This document shows positions 28,343 through 35,614 of a DNA stretch of 41,038 bases, one piece after another. Position 1 is the stretch's first letter; the number at the start of each line of letters is the position of its first letter. Made by a program: the position numbers and the translations under genes. This DNA comes from Candidatus Hatepunaea meridiana (GTDB lineage: Bacteria > Electryoneota > AABM5-125-24 > Hatepunaeales > Hatepunaeaceae). Location: the NCBI GenBank assembly GCA_030765125.1, contig JAVCDD010000120.1, positions 1 to 41,038 of the forward strand. The letters are read 5' to 3'. The notes under the pieces were generated by a model, which did no database searches, was not told the DNA's origin, and saw only the letters and a program-made list of their open reading frames with translations.

Positions 28343-29343
28343 TGGCGAATAACATAATTGAAGTAAAGAATCTGTGCGTTCGTTTCCCCATATTTGGCGG
28401 ATTGTTTCTGAGAAAGGTTGCTGAAGTTAAAGCTATAGATGGTATATCTTTCGATATGATAAGGGGTGAGACGCTGGGCATGGTTGGCGAATCCGGATGT
28501 GGGAAGACTACGGCAGGACGGGCGATTATCAACATCCTGCACACCATTGCGCCGGACGTCATTGTGGAAGGTGAGATATGGCTTAATACCGATGAGGGAC
28601 GCATAGAAGTTGCCAATTTGAAGAAAAAAACGATGAAGCCTTATCGCGCAGAGATACAGATGATCTTCCAGGACCCCTTTGCCTCGCTTAACCCACGCCT
28701 GACCGTTATGCGGATCGTCGAGGAGCCGATGTTGCTGCATACGAAAATGAGCAAGGCTGAAAGGACAGAGCACGTCGGTTGGCTGCTTGACAAGGTCGGC
28801 TTGAACCCAGAGCAGTCACAGCGTTACCCGCACGAGTTCTCAGGCGGTCAGCGCCAGCGTATCGGCATCGCCCGCGCCCTGGCAACCAACCCGAAGCTTA
28901 TCATAGCCGACGAGCCGGTCTCAGCGCTGGATGTATCCATTCAGGCGCAGGTGATAAATCTATTACAGGACCTTCAGGACGAATTTGGGTTGACATTCCT
29001 GTTCATAGCTCACGACATATCGGTAGTCGAGCACATCTCCAGCAGAATAGCGGTAATGTATCTCGGCAACCTGGTTGAGATCGGACTTGCGGATTCAATC
29101 TACAACGACCCCAAGCATCCGTATTCAAAGGCATTGCTATCCGCAGTCCCGCTGCCCGACCCAAAGGGAGTAGGCAAACGCGAGCGCATCATCCTGAAAG
29201 GCGACGTCCCCTCCCCGTTAGCCAAACCCTCCGGCTGCGGCTTCCGAACCCGCTGCCCAATAGCCAAAGAAAGCTGCGCCAAAGAGGTTCCCCCGCTCAG
29301 AGATTTCGGTGATGGCAGGAGTGTGGCTTGTCCGTGGGTGTAA
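28342..29343 (+). CDS. oppF: Peptide ABC transporter ATPase, OppF/DppF-like
   Basis: Second ATPase of the importer. Two adjacent ATGs exist at 28339 and 28342; I prefer the second, six bases after GGAGG, giving 333 residues. Walker A GESGCGKTT, Q-loop IFQDPFASLNPRL, signature FSGGQRQRIGIARAL, Walker B LIIADEPVSALDV and H-loop IAHDISVV are present. The C-terminal domain has FRTRCPIAKESCAKEVPPL. A strong terminator follows. Synonymous codon use is more GC-rich than in genes upstream, especially in the last 300 bases. Confidence 0.95.
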   Translation: MANNIIEVKNLCVRFPIFGGLFLRKVAEVKAIDGISFDMIRGETLGMVGESGCGKTTAGRAIINILHTIAPDVIVEGEIWLNTDEGRIEVANLKKKTMKPYRAEIQMIFQDPFASLNPRLTVMRIVEEPMLLHTKMSKAERTEHVGWLLDKVGLNPEQSQRYPHEFSGGQRQRIGIARALATNPKLIIADEPVSALDVSIQAQVINLLQDLQDEFGLTFLFIAHDISVVEHISSRIAVMYLGNLVEIGLADSIYNDPKHPYSKALLSAVPLPDPKGVGKRERIILKGDVPSPLAKPSGCGFRTRCPIAKESCAKEVPPLRDFGDGRSVACPWV

Positions 29344-29379
29344 AGTAGACGCGATGGGTCTTGTCGAGTGTTAATGACA

Positions 29380-29420
29380 CAAAAGGCACGAAGAAAAATC
29401 TTCGTGCCTTTTGTATTTTT
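29380..29420 (+). terminator. Strong intrinsic terminator after the peptide importer
   Basis: CAAAAGGCACGAAGA (29380-29394) pairs perfectly with 29399-29413 around AAAA and is followed by TATTTTT. It lies 37 bases after the oppF-like stop and is the clearest terminator in the window. Confidence 0.9.
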
Positions 29421-29424
29421 GTGG

Positions 29425-29453
29425 TACGTAGCCCGGTTTCTCCGAAACCGGGG
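29425..29453. repeat. Palindromic repeat family B, copy 1
   Basis: CCCGGTTTC-TCC-GAAACCGGG (29432-29452) preceded by TACGTAG. Related copies: inverted at 30911-30940 and degenerate at 32456-32478 and 35251-35278. Copies 1 and 2 flank the SDH-type protease locus in opposite orientation. Confidence 0.75.
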
Positions 29454-29545
29454 ATTGAATCCTGGAATGTCTCTAATATGCAAACCTATTTCAAGTATTG
29501 CGAGTCTTTCCAAATATTAAATATAAGAGCCAATTTAATGGCGCA

Positions 29546-29598
29546 GGAGTAGCGAAGCTTGCTTCGCATCACCACGCATAAGCAAGCTTATGCACTCC
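29546..29598. repeat. Three-way-junction-like repeat
   Basis: Outer arms GGAGT (29546-29550) and ACTCC (29594-29598) enclose two hairpins: GCGAAGC/GCTTCGC (29552-29567) and GCATAAGC/GCTTATGC (29576-29593), with loops TT and AA. The 389 bases between oppF and the next gene hold this element, a terminator and repeat family B copy 1; no gene is seen. Confidence 0.7.
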
Positions 29599-29731
29599 AG
29601 TTGAGCTAAAGGCATAACCGAAATATTTAAATATATAAACTGAACAGCATTATACTATTGCATTTTTCAAAAATTCCATACATATTGTAAACATTGGTAA
29701 TTATTATAAGTATTTCCAAAAAGAGAGTGAA

Positions 29732-29929
29732 ATGAATACAGAACCTTTAACAACCGAAGAAAAATTCCTTGAGGCTTACAAAATTGTTTTTGATACAACT
29801 GATGTTGTAAACAACAATTTTGATACAGGTTTATCGGAAATGCCATTAGATTGTGGATACCAGGAAAACCGTATGCCAGACGAGGATATGCCTTTGATTG
29901 ATGCTTGCCCCTTCTATGGGAGAGTTTAA
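29732..29929 (+). CDS. Small acidic protein coupled to the SDH-type protease
   Basis: A 65-residue ORF beginning MNTEPLTTEEKFLEAYKIVF, acidic, with two Cys and no membrane segment. I recognise no family. Its TAA overlaps the ATG of the protease gene (TAATG at 29927-29931), a classic coupling arrangement, and GAGAGTGAA precedes its ATG. It may be an adaptor, substrate or inhibitor of the protease, but that is only inferred from position. Confidence 0.65.
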   Translation: MNTEPLTTEEKFLEAYKIVFDTTDVVNNNFDTGLSEMPLDCGYQENRMPDEDMPLIDACPFYGRV

Positions 29930-30861
29930 TGCCTGATTGGAATACAATCCTAAACGATATTACAGAACAAATAAATAAAGCGGATGGAAAACTCGAAGTT
30001 GCAAAGGCTTTATTGCCTCGAATTAAGGATGTCGCCAAAATTGCAAAACGTAATGCTATTTTCTATTACTCAGCATTCCTTACAAAAAGTCCACCTTCAC
30101 AATTAGTAACAATACAAGATGCTGATATGACAGGCTTTATGACTGCTTGTCATGGACTTGACTACAGTAAAGGATTAGATTTGATTCTGCATACTCCAGG
30201 AGGTGTCGTATCTGCAACAGAATCAATTATATATTACTTACGCAGGATGTTTGGAACGAATATCCGCGTTATCGTTCCACATTTAGCGATGTCAGCCGGA
30301 ACAATGTTGGCTTTCTCCGCAAAGGAAATTGTGATGGGTAAGCAATCTAGCCTTGGTCCATTTGATCCCATGATTAGTGGTATTCCAGCAGATGGAGTGT
30401 TAAGGGAAATCGAAAAAATTCACAAGGAAGTCTCTGTAGATCCAAATCGTAGCTTTGTTTGGCGACCTATTCTTGAAAAGTATAGACCCACCTTAATTGG
30501 GAACTGTGAGAATGCTTGCAAAATGGCTCAGGATGTTTCCAGGAAAGCACTTAAAACTGGGATGTTTATCGAAGAACAGAATGTATCCCAGAAACTGAGA
30601 AAAATTATTACATATTTTAGCAGTCATATAAAAACCAAAATACATGACCGTCATATACCTATTGATAAATGTCAAGATTTGGGATTAAATGTAACACCAT
30701 TAGAAGATAATCAGGAGTTTCAAGATGCCATTCTGTCTTTTCATCATACAATCTTGATTCTTATTGATAGGTCTCCAATCGTAAAAGTGATAGGAAATCA
30801 AGCTGGGAAGATGTATATAAATAATGCTTCATTACAACAAATACCTCCTCCAAAAGTGTAA
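29929..30861 (+). CDS. SDH-type Clp-fold serine protease
   Basis: A member of the SDH (serine dehydrogenase proteinase) / SppA-like Clp-fold superfamily. I start at ATG 29929 (MPDWNTILNDITEQINKAD), coupled to the preceding ORF; 310 residues. The oxyanion region is LILHTPGGVVSATESIIYYL and the probable nucleophile Ser lies in HLAMSAGTMLAFSAKEIVMG, followed by QSSLGPFDPMISGIP. No signal peptide is evident; the first part is amphipathic. Function in bacteria is poorly known, perhaps membrane-associated proteolysis. Flanked by inverted repeat family B copies. Confidence 0.88.
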   Translation: MPDWNTILNDITEQINKADGKLEVAKALLPRIKDVAKIAKRNAIFYYSAFLTKSPPSQLVTIQDADMTGFMTACHGLDYSKGLDLILHTPGGVVSATESIIYYLRRMFGTNIRVIVPHLAMSAGTMLAFSAKEIVMGKQSSLGPFDPMISGIPADGVLREIEKIHKEVSVDPNRSFVWRPILEKYRPTLIGNCENACKMAQDVSRKALKTGMFIEEQNVSQKLRKIITYFSSHIKTKIHDRHIPIDKCQDLGLNVTPLEDNQEFQDAILSFHHTILILIDRSPIVKVIGNQAGKMYINNASLQQIPPPKV

Positions 30862-30910
30862 TTGCTTGTAGTTAGGATTCTGTCGAGGATTAAATGTCTG
30901 ATGACCAGGC

Positions 30911-30940
30911 TTCGGAGAAACGGGGCTATGTAACTACGTA
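30911..30940. repeat. Palindromic repeat family B, copy 2 (inverted)
   Basis: TTCGGAGAAACGGGGCTATG then TAACTACGTA is an inverted, partly decayed version of 29425-29453. The rest of the 330 bases between the protease and the coiled-coil gene shows no gene; a TATAAT hexamer at 31138-31143 could serve the next gene but has no well-spaced partner. Confidence 0.65.
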
Positions 30941-31191
30941 ACTGTTTATTACCACCATTTTCGAGCACTGTTTCAAATGTCTCACTGTATTCCTTAATTC
31001 TAATTACTACTTAAATAAACCACTTCAAACAACATACCAAATTAGATTATCCAAGTTAAATATTCCATTTTTTTCACAACAACACAAGATTCCCCGCTTC
31101 CACACTTGAAAATATGCGTTTAAGTATTTACTATTGTTATAATACAAAACCAGCGAAGCAATTCGCACAAAATCCATTAAAGGAGTGAACA

Positions 31192-32289
31192 ATGAATGAG
31201 CAATTCGATGTGTCGCAAAGCATGACTAAGAAAGAAATAATAGATAAGCATACAAAACTACTCGATGCTTTTAAACGAAAGGTCAAAGAAGCTGAACAAG
31301 CGCAAAAGCTCGCGAGTGAAGCTGAGAAGCATCAAAGAACTACTGCTGTTAAACTTGCACAGGAAGCCACGGTAGTAGGCGTTGTAGAGAATGTCGGTAA
31401 GCTAAGGATACAAATTGGCGAAGTTCTGAATGACTTGACCGATAAAATGAATAAACAGGCAGATACTTTAATTTCGTTAAATGCTGCCATTGAAATACAA
31501 GAGCAACGTCTGTCAGAACTTCATGATATCGAGGCAGCTTCCGATTCGCTTTCCAAAATTGTACAAACTTACGAGGAAAGAAAGGTATCGATGGAAAACG
31601 AATATTCTCAGCGTAAGGCAGAGCTTGAAACTGAATATCAGAATAAAGCGAAGACTCTGAAACAAGACAACGAAGAAAAAATAAATACTCTTAAGAAAGA
31701 GACCGAAATTACTCGCTTGGAATGGAAGGAAGAAAAAGAAAAAACTACGAAGGAACGCAAGCGTGAGGAAGCTGAGTATATTTACGAACGCAACCGAAAG
31801 AGGAAAATTGAAGAGGATGAATTTGAAGCGAAACGCATAACCTTAGAGAAGGAATTAAAGGAACTCAAAGAAACTCGCGAGAAAGAACTAACTGAGCGCG
31901 AAAAAACCATAAGCCTGCATGAATCTGAATTAGAGGAACTAAGAAAGCAGATTGATGAACTCCCCGATCAACTGGAAAATATCAAGGTTAGCACAGAGAA
32001 GGAGATTTCGGGATATCTTCAGAAGGAAATGGATCAAAAGCTTCAGTCGGCTAAGTCAGATCATTCCTGGGAGAAAAAAGTGTTTGATGAAAGGATAAAG
32101 CACCTGGAAGAGACTATATCAACTCAGAAGGAAAAAATTGAAGAATTGAAAAAAGATTTAGGATTGGCGCATAATCAGGTTGAAAAAATCGCGAACAAAG
32201 CAGTTGATGGCGCTTCACTTAACAAGGCATTCCAATCTGTTAACCAGATCGCACTCGAGCAGGCGCGAAAACCAGAGCAAAAAGAATAG
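31192..32289 (+). CDS. Long coiled-coil protein of unknown function
   Basis: 365 residues, starting at ATG 31192 after AAAGGAG. Residues from about 85 to 345 are highly charged with heptad patterns (EERKVSMENEYSQRKAELET, EELKKDLGLAHNQVEKIANK), so a long coiled coil is likely. No signal peptide, membrane segment, ATP-binding motif or Cys pair is seen. The last part, GASLNKAFQSVNQIALEQAR, may be a small helical cap. Cytoplasmic and structural by inference. I recognise no family. Confidence 0.8.
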   Translation: MNEQFDVSQSMTKKEIIDKHTKLLDAFKRKVKEAEQAQKLASEAEKHQRTTAVKLAQEATVVGVVENVGKLRIQIGEVLNDLTDKMNKQADTLISLNAAIEIQEQRLSELHDIEAASDSLSKIVQTYEERKVSMENEYSQRKAELETEYQNKAKTLKQDNEEKINTLKKETEITRLEWKEEKEKTTKERKREEAEYIYERNRKRKIEEDEFEAKRITLEKELKELKETREKELTEREKTISLHESELEELRKQIDELPDQLENIKVSTEKEISGYLQKEMDQKLQSAKSDHSWEKKVFDERIKHLEETISTQKEKIEELKKDLGLAHNQVEKIANKAVDGASLNKAFQSVNQIALEQARKPEQKE

Positions 32290-32405
32290 TAAGGTTCTTA
32301 TTCATAATTGAGCTGCAGATATCTTTTCATATCCCTTGACATTATCAATTTATATGATGAACTGTAACGCAGGGCGGGATGAGATTCCGTCCTACGTTAT
32401 TGGGC

Positions 32406-32448
32406 GTATCCATTCAGGCGCAGATGATAAATTTATTGCAGGACCTTC
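32406..32448 (+). pseudogene. 43-base remnant of an oppF-like ATPase gene
   Basis: These 43 bases match 28933-28975 in the oppF-like gene at 40 positions. They would encode VSIQAQMINLLQDL; two of three differences are synonymous and one is Val to Met. No ATPase sequence continues on either side. The surrounding 297-base spacer holds a hairpin repeat at about 32365-32400, a family B repeat at 32456-32478 and ACTTG-type repeats at 32568-32600. Confidence 0.75.
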
Positions 32449-32455
32449 GTATCAC

Positions 32456-32478
32456 AGCCCGATTTCTCTGAATCCGGA
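32456..32478. repeat. Palindromic repeat family B, copy 3 (degenerate)
   Basis: AGCCCGATTTCTCTGAATCC resembles AGCCCGGTTTCTCCGAAACC at 29430. It begins eight bases after the oppF-like remnant. Confidence 0.55.
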
Positions 32479-32586
32479 TCTGAACAAAACAACCTGAAGG
32501 TTGAACTCTGAACTCAATCATCCTGCTATTTGCGTCCTCATATTTCTCTTAATCCTGACTGGAACACACTTGCTACTTGTCACTTG

Positions 32587-34974
32587 TTACTTGCCACTTT
32601 TCCACGGCAAATTCCACTCAAATTCAACATGCTCACACTGCGTACAATCCATACATTTTATACAATTCTCCGAATTGATTTCTTTTCTGAAATCGAGATC
32701 CATTGGACATAGTTCCTTGCAACGACCACAGTCAACGCACGAATCCTTGACTTTAAGTGAAACAAGCGAAACTCGATTAAACATCGCATAAGTTGCCCCC
32801 AACGGGCAGATTGTGCGGCAGAATGGGCGTTTGATGAACAGGAAAAGCAATAGACAGACGGCTAATATCCATATCTTGATCCAGTACATCGTTCCTATGT
32901 CAAGCGGCGCTATGTACGGACTGCCGAAATCCGGGTCTATCGGGTTCCAGATTCCCCAGGGAATAGCGCCGATCAGCGCGCCACATGGGCAAAGCTTGCT
33001 GAACCAATGCTCATACGTGAAGTAAGGAATTATTATCACCAAGCCCACAAGCACAACATATTTGAAGTAATTAAACAATTTGGGGATATTAACCGGAATC
33101 CGTTTGAAGGCATTCGTTGCATCCTGAACTAAGCCGAAGGGACAGAGCCAGCCGCAGGTGAACCTCCCAGACAGCAGACCTATAATCCCGAGGAAACCGA
33201 TCAGAAACCAGGGAAAACGATGCGTGGCAGCGAAATGCTGCATCATGCCGATTGGACAGCCCATTAATGCCGTTGGGCAGGCATGGCAGTTCAAGCCAGG
33301 TACGCATATATTTCTGAGAGGTCCATCATATATCCTGGCAGTGCTCGCAACCGCAAAATAGCTGTTAAAGAGTATCGTACCAATACCCAACTGAGTGAAA
33401 CGGCGCAGCCAGAGCAACGGCGTAGCTTTCTTCTTGACGAAACTGGAACCACAACTGATGCAGCGGTTGGCTTCTGCGATGACTTCCTCGTCAGGCAGCG
33501 TGGATTTGATCTCTTCCCAAAGCGCTTTTTGCCTTTCCTTGACCGAGAGTTTGTGTCCTTCATGACGCGGGAGGGCAGCTATATGATTGAAATCAATATT
33601 ATCAGCCGTAACAATGGGTTGTTCAGCTTTCACGGGCAACTCAGAGCCGGACAAGCGTGCATGAATAGCTTCAGCGGCGCGGGTTCCTTGTGCAATGGCG
33701 TCGGTAACCAGACCTAATGTTGTTACATCACCTCCGGCAAAGACTTTCTCGCGGTTAGTTGATCCGTTTTCATCAGTCTTGATCCAGCCTCGTTGATCTA
33801 CTAACTCATCGGGACCAACCCAATCAGGAATCTGAGATATAGCAACGATAATGCTATCGGTTTCAATTGTAAACTCCTGTCCATCGATCGGAACAGGTCT
33901 TCGCCTTCCGGAATCATCCGGCACGCCCAATTCCATCCGCTGAACGATCATTGCAACCGCATTGCTGTTTTCGGTTATGATTTCCTTGGGTGCAACGAGG
34001 TATTGGATATCAATACCTTCCGCGATAGCTTCTTCAATCTCCTCGTTAATAGCCGGCATCTCTTTACGAGTGCGGCGGTAAAGGATGGTAACCTTCGATC
34101 CAAGACGATATGCGACGCGTGCAGCATCAATAGCGGTGTCGCCTCCACCGATTACGATGACGTTTTCCCAAGTGAAATCTGGGGACAGTATACCTATTTT
34201 ATGAGAAGTCTGAAGTTTTCCAGGGATATCGGATAAAATAGGTATACTGTCCCCAAATTTCCGGGTTAGATTCCCATCTACGACTCTCCGAAGAAATTCC
34301 ACCCCGCTGTAAACATTTGAAGCATCTTCACCCGGGCAGTAAAGCTTAGCTCCCTGATGAGCGCCAACACCGACAAATACTTCATCGTACCGAATATACA
34401 GGTCCTCGAAAGCAATATCCTTACCAACCATAATGTTTGTATGTAATTCAACGCCGAGATCAAGTATTTTCTGTACTTCAGCGTCAATTACCTTGCGAGG
34501 CAGACGGTAAGCGGGAATGCCATAGCGCAGCATCCCGCCGGTTTCAGAGAGAGCTTCAAAGATGGTAACTTTGTAACCATGTTGCACCAGGTGATAAGCA
34601 CATCCAAGTCCCGCCGGACCGGAACCGATTACGGCTATCTTTTCATCTCGTTCCTGCTCGGTGATCTTTGTATAAGCAAGATTATGTTCTATCGCCCAAT
34701 CACCGAGGAATCTTTCTATATCATTTATACCGACGCTGCAATCCTTTTCGCAACGATTACAGGCGGTCTCGCAGGGGTGAGGACAGACTCTGCCACAGAC
34801 AGCAGGGAGTGGGTTTGTCCTGGTAAGGATACGCCAGGCTTCCTCGAACGCTTCCTCTTTGGGTCGCTCCTTATGGTCAGCCTGGGATATAGCGGTAAGT
34901 ACAGCACGTATATCAGTACCCTGTGGGCAGGTAGCTATGCAAGGTGCGAGGGCTTTTGATTTATCTTTTATCAA
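32587..34974 (-). CDS. GltD-like flavoprotein fused to NapH-like membrane ferredoxin
   Basis: A 795-residue electron-transfer fusion. Residues 1-90 carry Cys clusters (PCIATCPQG; CGRVCPHPCETACNRC) of the GltD/DPYD Fe-S domain. FAD site IAVIGSGPAGLGCAYHL lies near 113-129, GGMLRYGIPAYRLPR near 146-160, the NAD(P) site VIVIGGGDTAIDAAR near 272-286 and VFAGGDVTTLGLVTDAIAQG near 411-430. From 520 on there are about four to five membrane helices with NapH-type Cys motifs (CHACPTALMGCPIG, CGWLCPFG, LCPCGAL, CRTICPLGA) and two Fe-S motifs, CVDCGRCKELCP and CIKCMDCTQC. It probably moves electrons between NAD(P)H and a membrane or envelope partner. Residues 240-265 come from a palindromic repeat. Confidence 0.92.
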   Translation of the reverse strand: MIKDKSKALAPCIATCPQGTDIRAVLTAISQADHKERPKEEAFEEAWRILTRTNPLPAVCGRVCPHPCETACNRCEKDCSVGINDIERFLGDWAIEHNLAYTKITEQERDEKIAVIGSGPAGLGCAYHLVQHGYKVTIFEALSETGGMLRYGIPAYRLPRKVIDAEVQKILDLGVELHTNIMVGKDIAFEDLYIRYDEVFVGVGAHQGAKLYCPGEDASNVYSGVEFLRRVVDGNLTRKFGDSIPILSDIPGKLQTSHKIGILSPDFTWENVIVIGGGDTAIDAARVAYRLGSKVTILYRRTRKEMPAINEEIEEAIAEGIDIQYLVAPKEIITENSNAVAMIVQRMELGVPDDSGRRRPVPIDGQEFTIETDSIIVAISQIPDWVGPDELVDQRGWIKTDENGSTNREKVFAGGDVTTLGLVTDAIAQGTRAAEAIHARLSGSELPVKAEQPIVTADNIDFNHIAALPRHEGHKLSVKERQKALWEEIKSTLPDEEVIAEANRCISCGSSFVKKKATPLLWLRRFTQLGIGTILFNSYFAVASTARIYDGPLRNICVPGLNCHACPTALMGCPIGMMQHFAATHRFPWFLIGFLGIIGLLSGRFTCGWLCPFGLVQDATNAFKRIPVNIPKLFNYFKYVVLVGLVIIIPYFTYEHWFSKLCPCGALIGAIPWGIWNPIDPDFGSPYIAPLDIGTMYWIKIWILAVCLLLFLFIKRPFCRTICPLGATYAMFNRVSLVSLKVKDSCVDCGRCKELCPMDLDFRKEINSENCIKCMDCTQCEHVEFEWNLPWKSGK
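34180..34255. repeat. Palindromic REP-like element inside the GltD/NapH gene
   Basis: Perfect 23-base arms, 34180-34202 and 34233-34255 (TGGGGACAGTATACCTATTT and complement), flank a 30-base centre. The element is read in frame by the minus-strand gene and encodes about 26 residues between the flavin and nucleotide-binding motifs. The GGGGACAGTATAC arm resembles REP sequences linked to REP-associated Y1 transposases; none is in the window. Confidence 0.92.
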
Positions 34975-34990
34975 TGTTTTATAAATTTAA

Positions 34991-35061
34991 GTGCGAAAGT
35001 GTGAAAGTATGAAAGTGCGAAAGAAAGACTTTCGCACTTTCATACTTTCACACTTTCGCAC
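34991..35061. repeat. Palindromic repeat family C, copy 1 (GTGCGAAAGTGTGAAAG)
   Basis: Perfect 33-base arms 34991-35023 and 35029-35061, themselves built from GTGCGAAA/GTATGAAA-like 8-9 base units. A degenerate copy lies at 37269-37358, so the exported-protein gene 35615-37258 is bracketed by the pair. It sits 16 bases upstream of the GltD/NapH gene start. The rest of this 640-base gap holds a small hairpin (35065-35084), a family B repeat, a promoter candidate and a MITE-like element. Confidence 0.9.
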
Positions 35062-35064
35062 TCG

Positions 35065-35084
35065 ATTCCAGCTTTCGCTGGAAT
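35065..35084. repeat. 8-bp hairpin ATTCCAGC/GCTGGAAT
   Basis: ATTCCAGC (35065-35072) and GCTGGAAT (35077-35084) pair perfectly around TTTC. This short palindrome type is common between genes in many bacteria. No function can be read. Confidence 0.6.
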
Positions 35085-35250
35085 GACAAAATGGGTAGGT
35101 AATTCTGAAACTATTGACTTTTCAACAGAATCTTTAATATTGGTAAAAAGATAATAAAAAATGACATCAAAAGCAACATGTTTGGAGTTTCAGGATACAA
35201 GTTGAAAGGTTAGACTTTACGTTGCGTCTGGTTTTAAGTATCAGTGATAT

Positions 35251-35278
35251 AGTAACACGTTTCTCTGAAACCGGGGAT
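35251..35278. repeat. Palindromic repeat family B, copy 4 (degenerate)
   Basis: AGTAACACGTTTCTCTGAAA then CCGGGGAT resembles the family B unit at 29425-29453 with decay in the left arm. Confidence 0.5.
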
Positions 35279-35320
35279 GATGCTGTTTTTCAAATATGAA
35301 ACAGAAAAAGTTTAATTGAC

Positions 35321-35349
35321 TTGACTTTTGAAATGAAAGTAATTATCAT
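35321..35349 (+). promoter_or_regulatory. Candidate sigma-70-type promoter
   Basis: TTGACT (35321-35326) and TATCAT (35344-35349) with a 17-base spacer. It points toward the exported-protein gene starting at 35615, with the MITE-like element lying between them, so the leader RNA would be strongly structured. No other promoter-like pair in this gap is as well spaced. Confidence 0.4.
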
Positions 35350-35356
35350 TAGACTA

Positions 35357-35487
35357 TCCTAAAACCCAAGTAAGCAATAGGGGTCTATCCCCTAAGTGCA
35401 TTACCGCACCATTTTCCTGGTTGCCTACTCATCCATGCAGGTTGATAGGCCTCTGGTTAAATGCGGTAATGTGCTTGGGTTTTAGGA
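35357..35487. mobile_element. 131-base MITE-like element
   Basis: 14-base perfect terminal inverted repeats TCCTAAAACCCAAG (35357-35370) and CTTGGGTTTTAGGA (35474-35487), with an inner pair GCATTACCGCA / TGCGGTAATG next to them. The centre has no ORF. Size and nested arms fit a non-autonomous element, though a long regulatory hairpin is possible. No second copy is in the window. Confidence 0.6.
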
Positions 35488-35614
35488 CACTAAAGTAGGT
35501 TGCCAGTCATGAAGCCAGAGGCTTTTTGTGTTTAAAAGTATTATGGCATACTGATGGCATAAAAACTCAAATAGTACGTTTCGTTTAACACAACCAATTT
35601 AATTGGAGTCTTTA

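Noticed and set aside
29546-29598. tRNA gene
   Set aside because: The fold is branched, but there is no anticodon arm, no T-arm consensus and it is too short. I saw no other tRNA or rRNA in the window.
33283-33717. Plus-strand ORF of 144 residues inside the GltD/NapH gene
   Set aside because: It lies wholly inside a well-supported gene on the other strand and has no domain pattern or ribosome site.
35341-35356. Fur box near AATTATCATT
   Set aside because: Only one half resembles the Fur consensus and it overlaps the promoter -10 candidate; there is not enough symmetry to call it.
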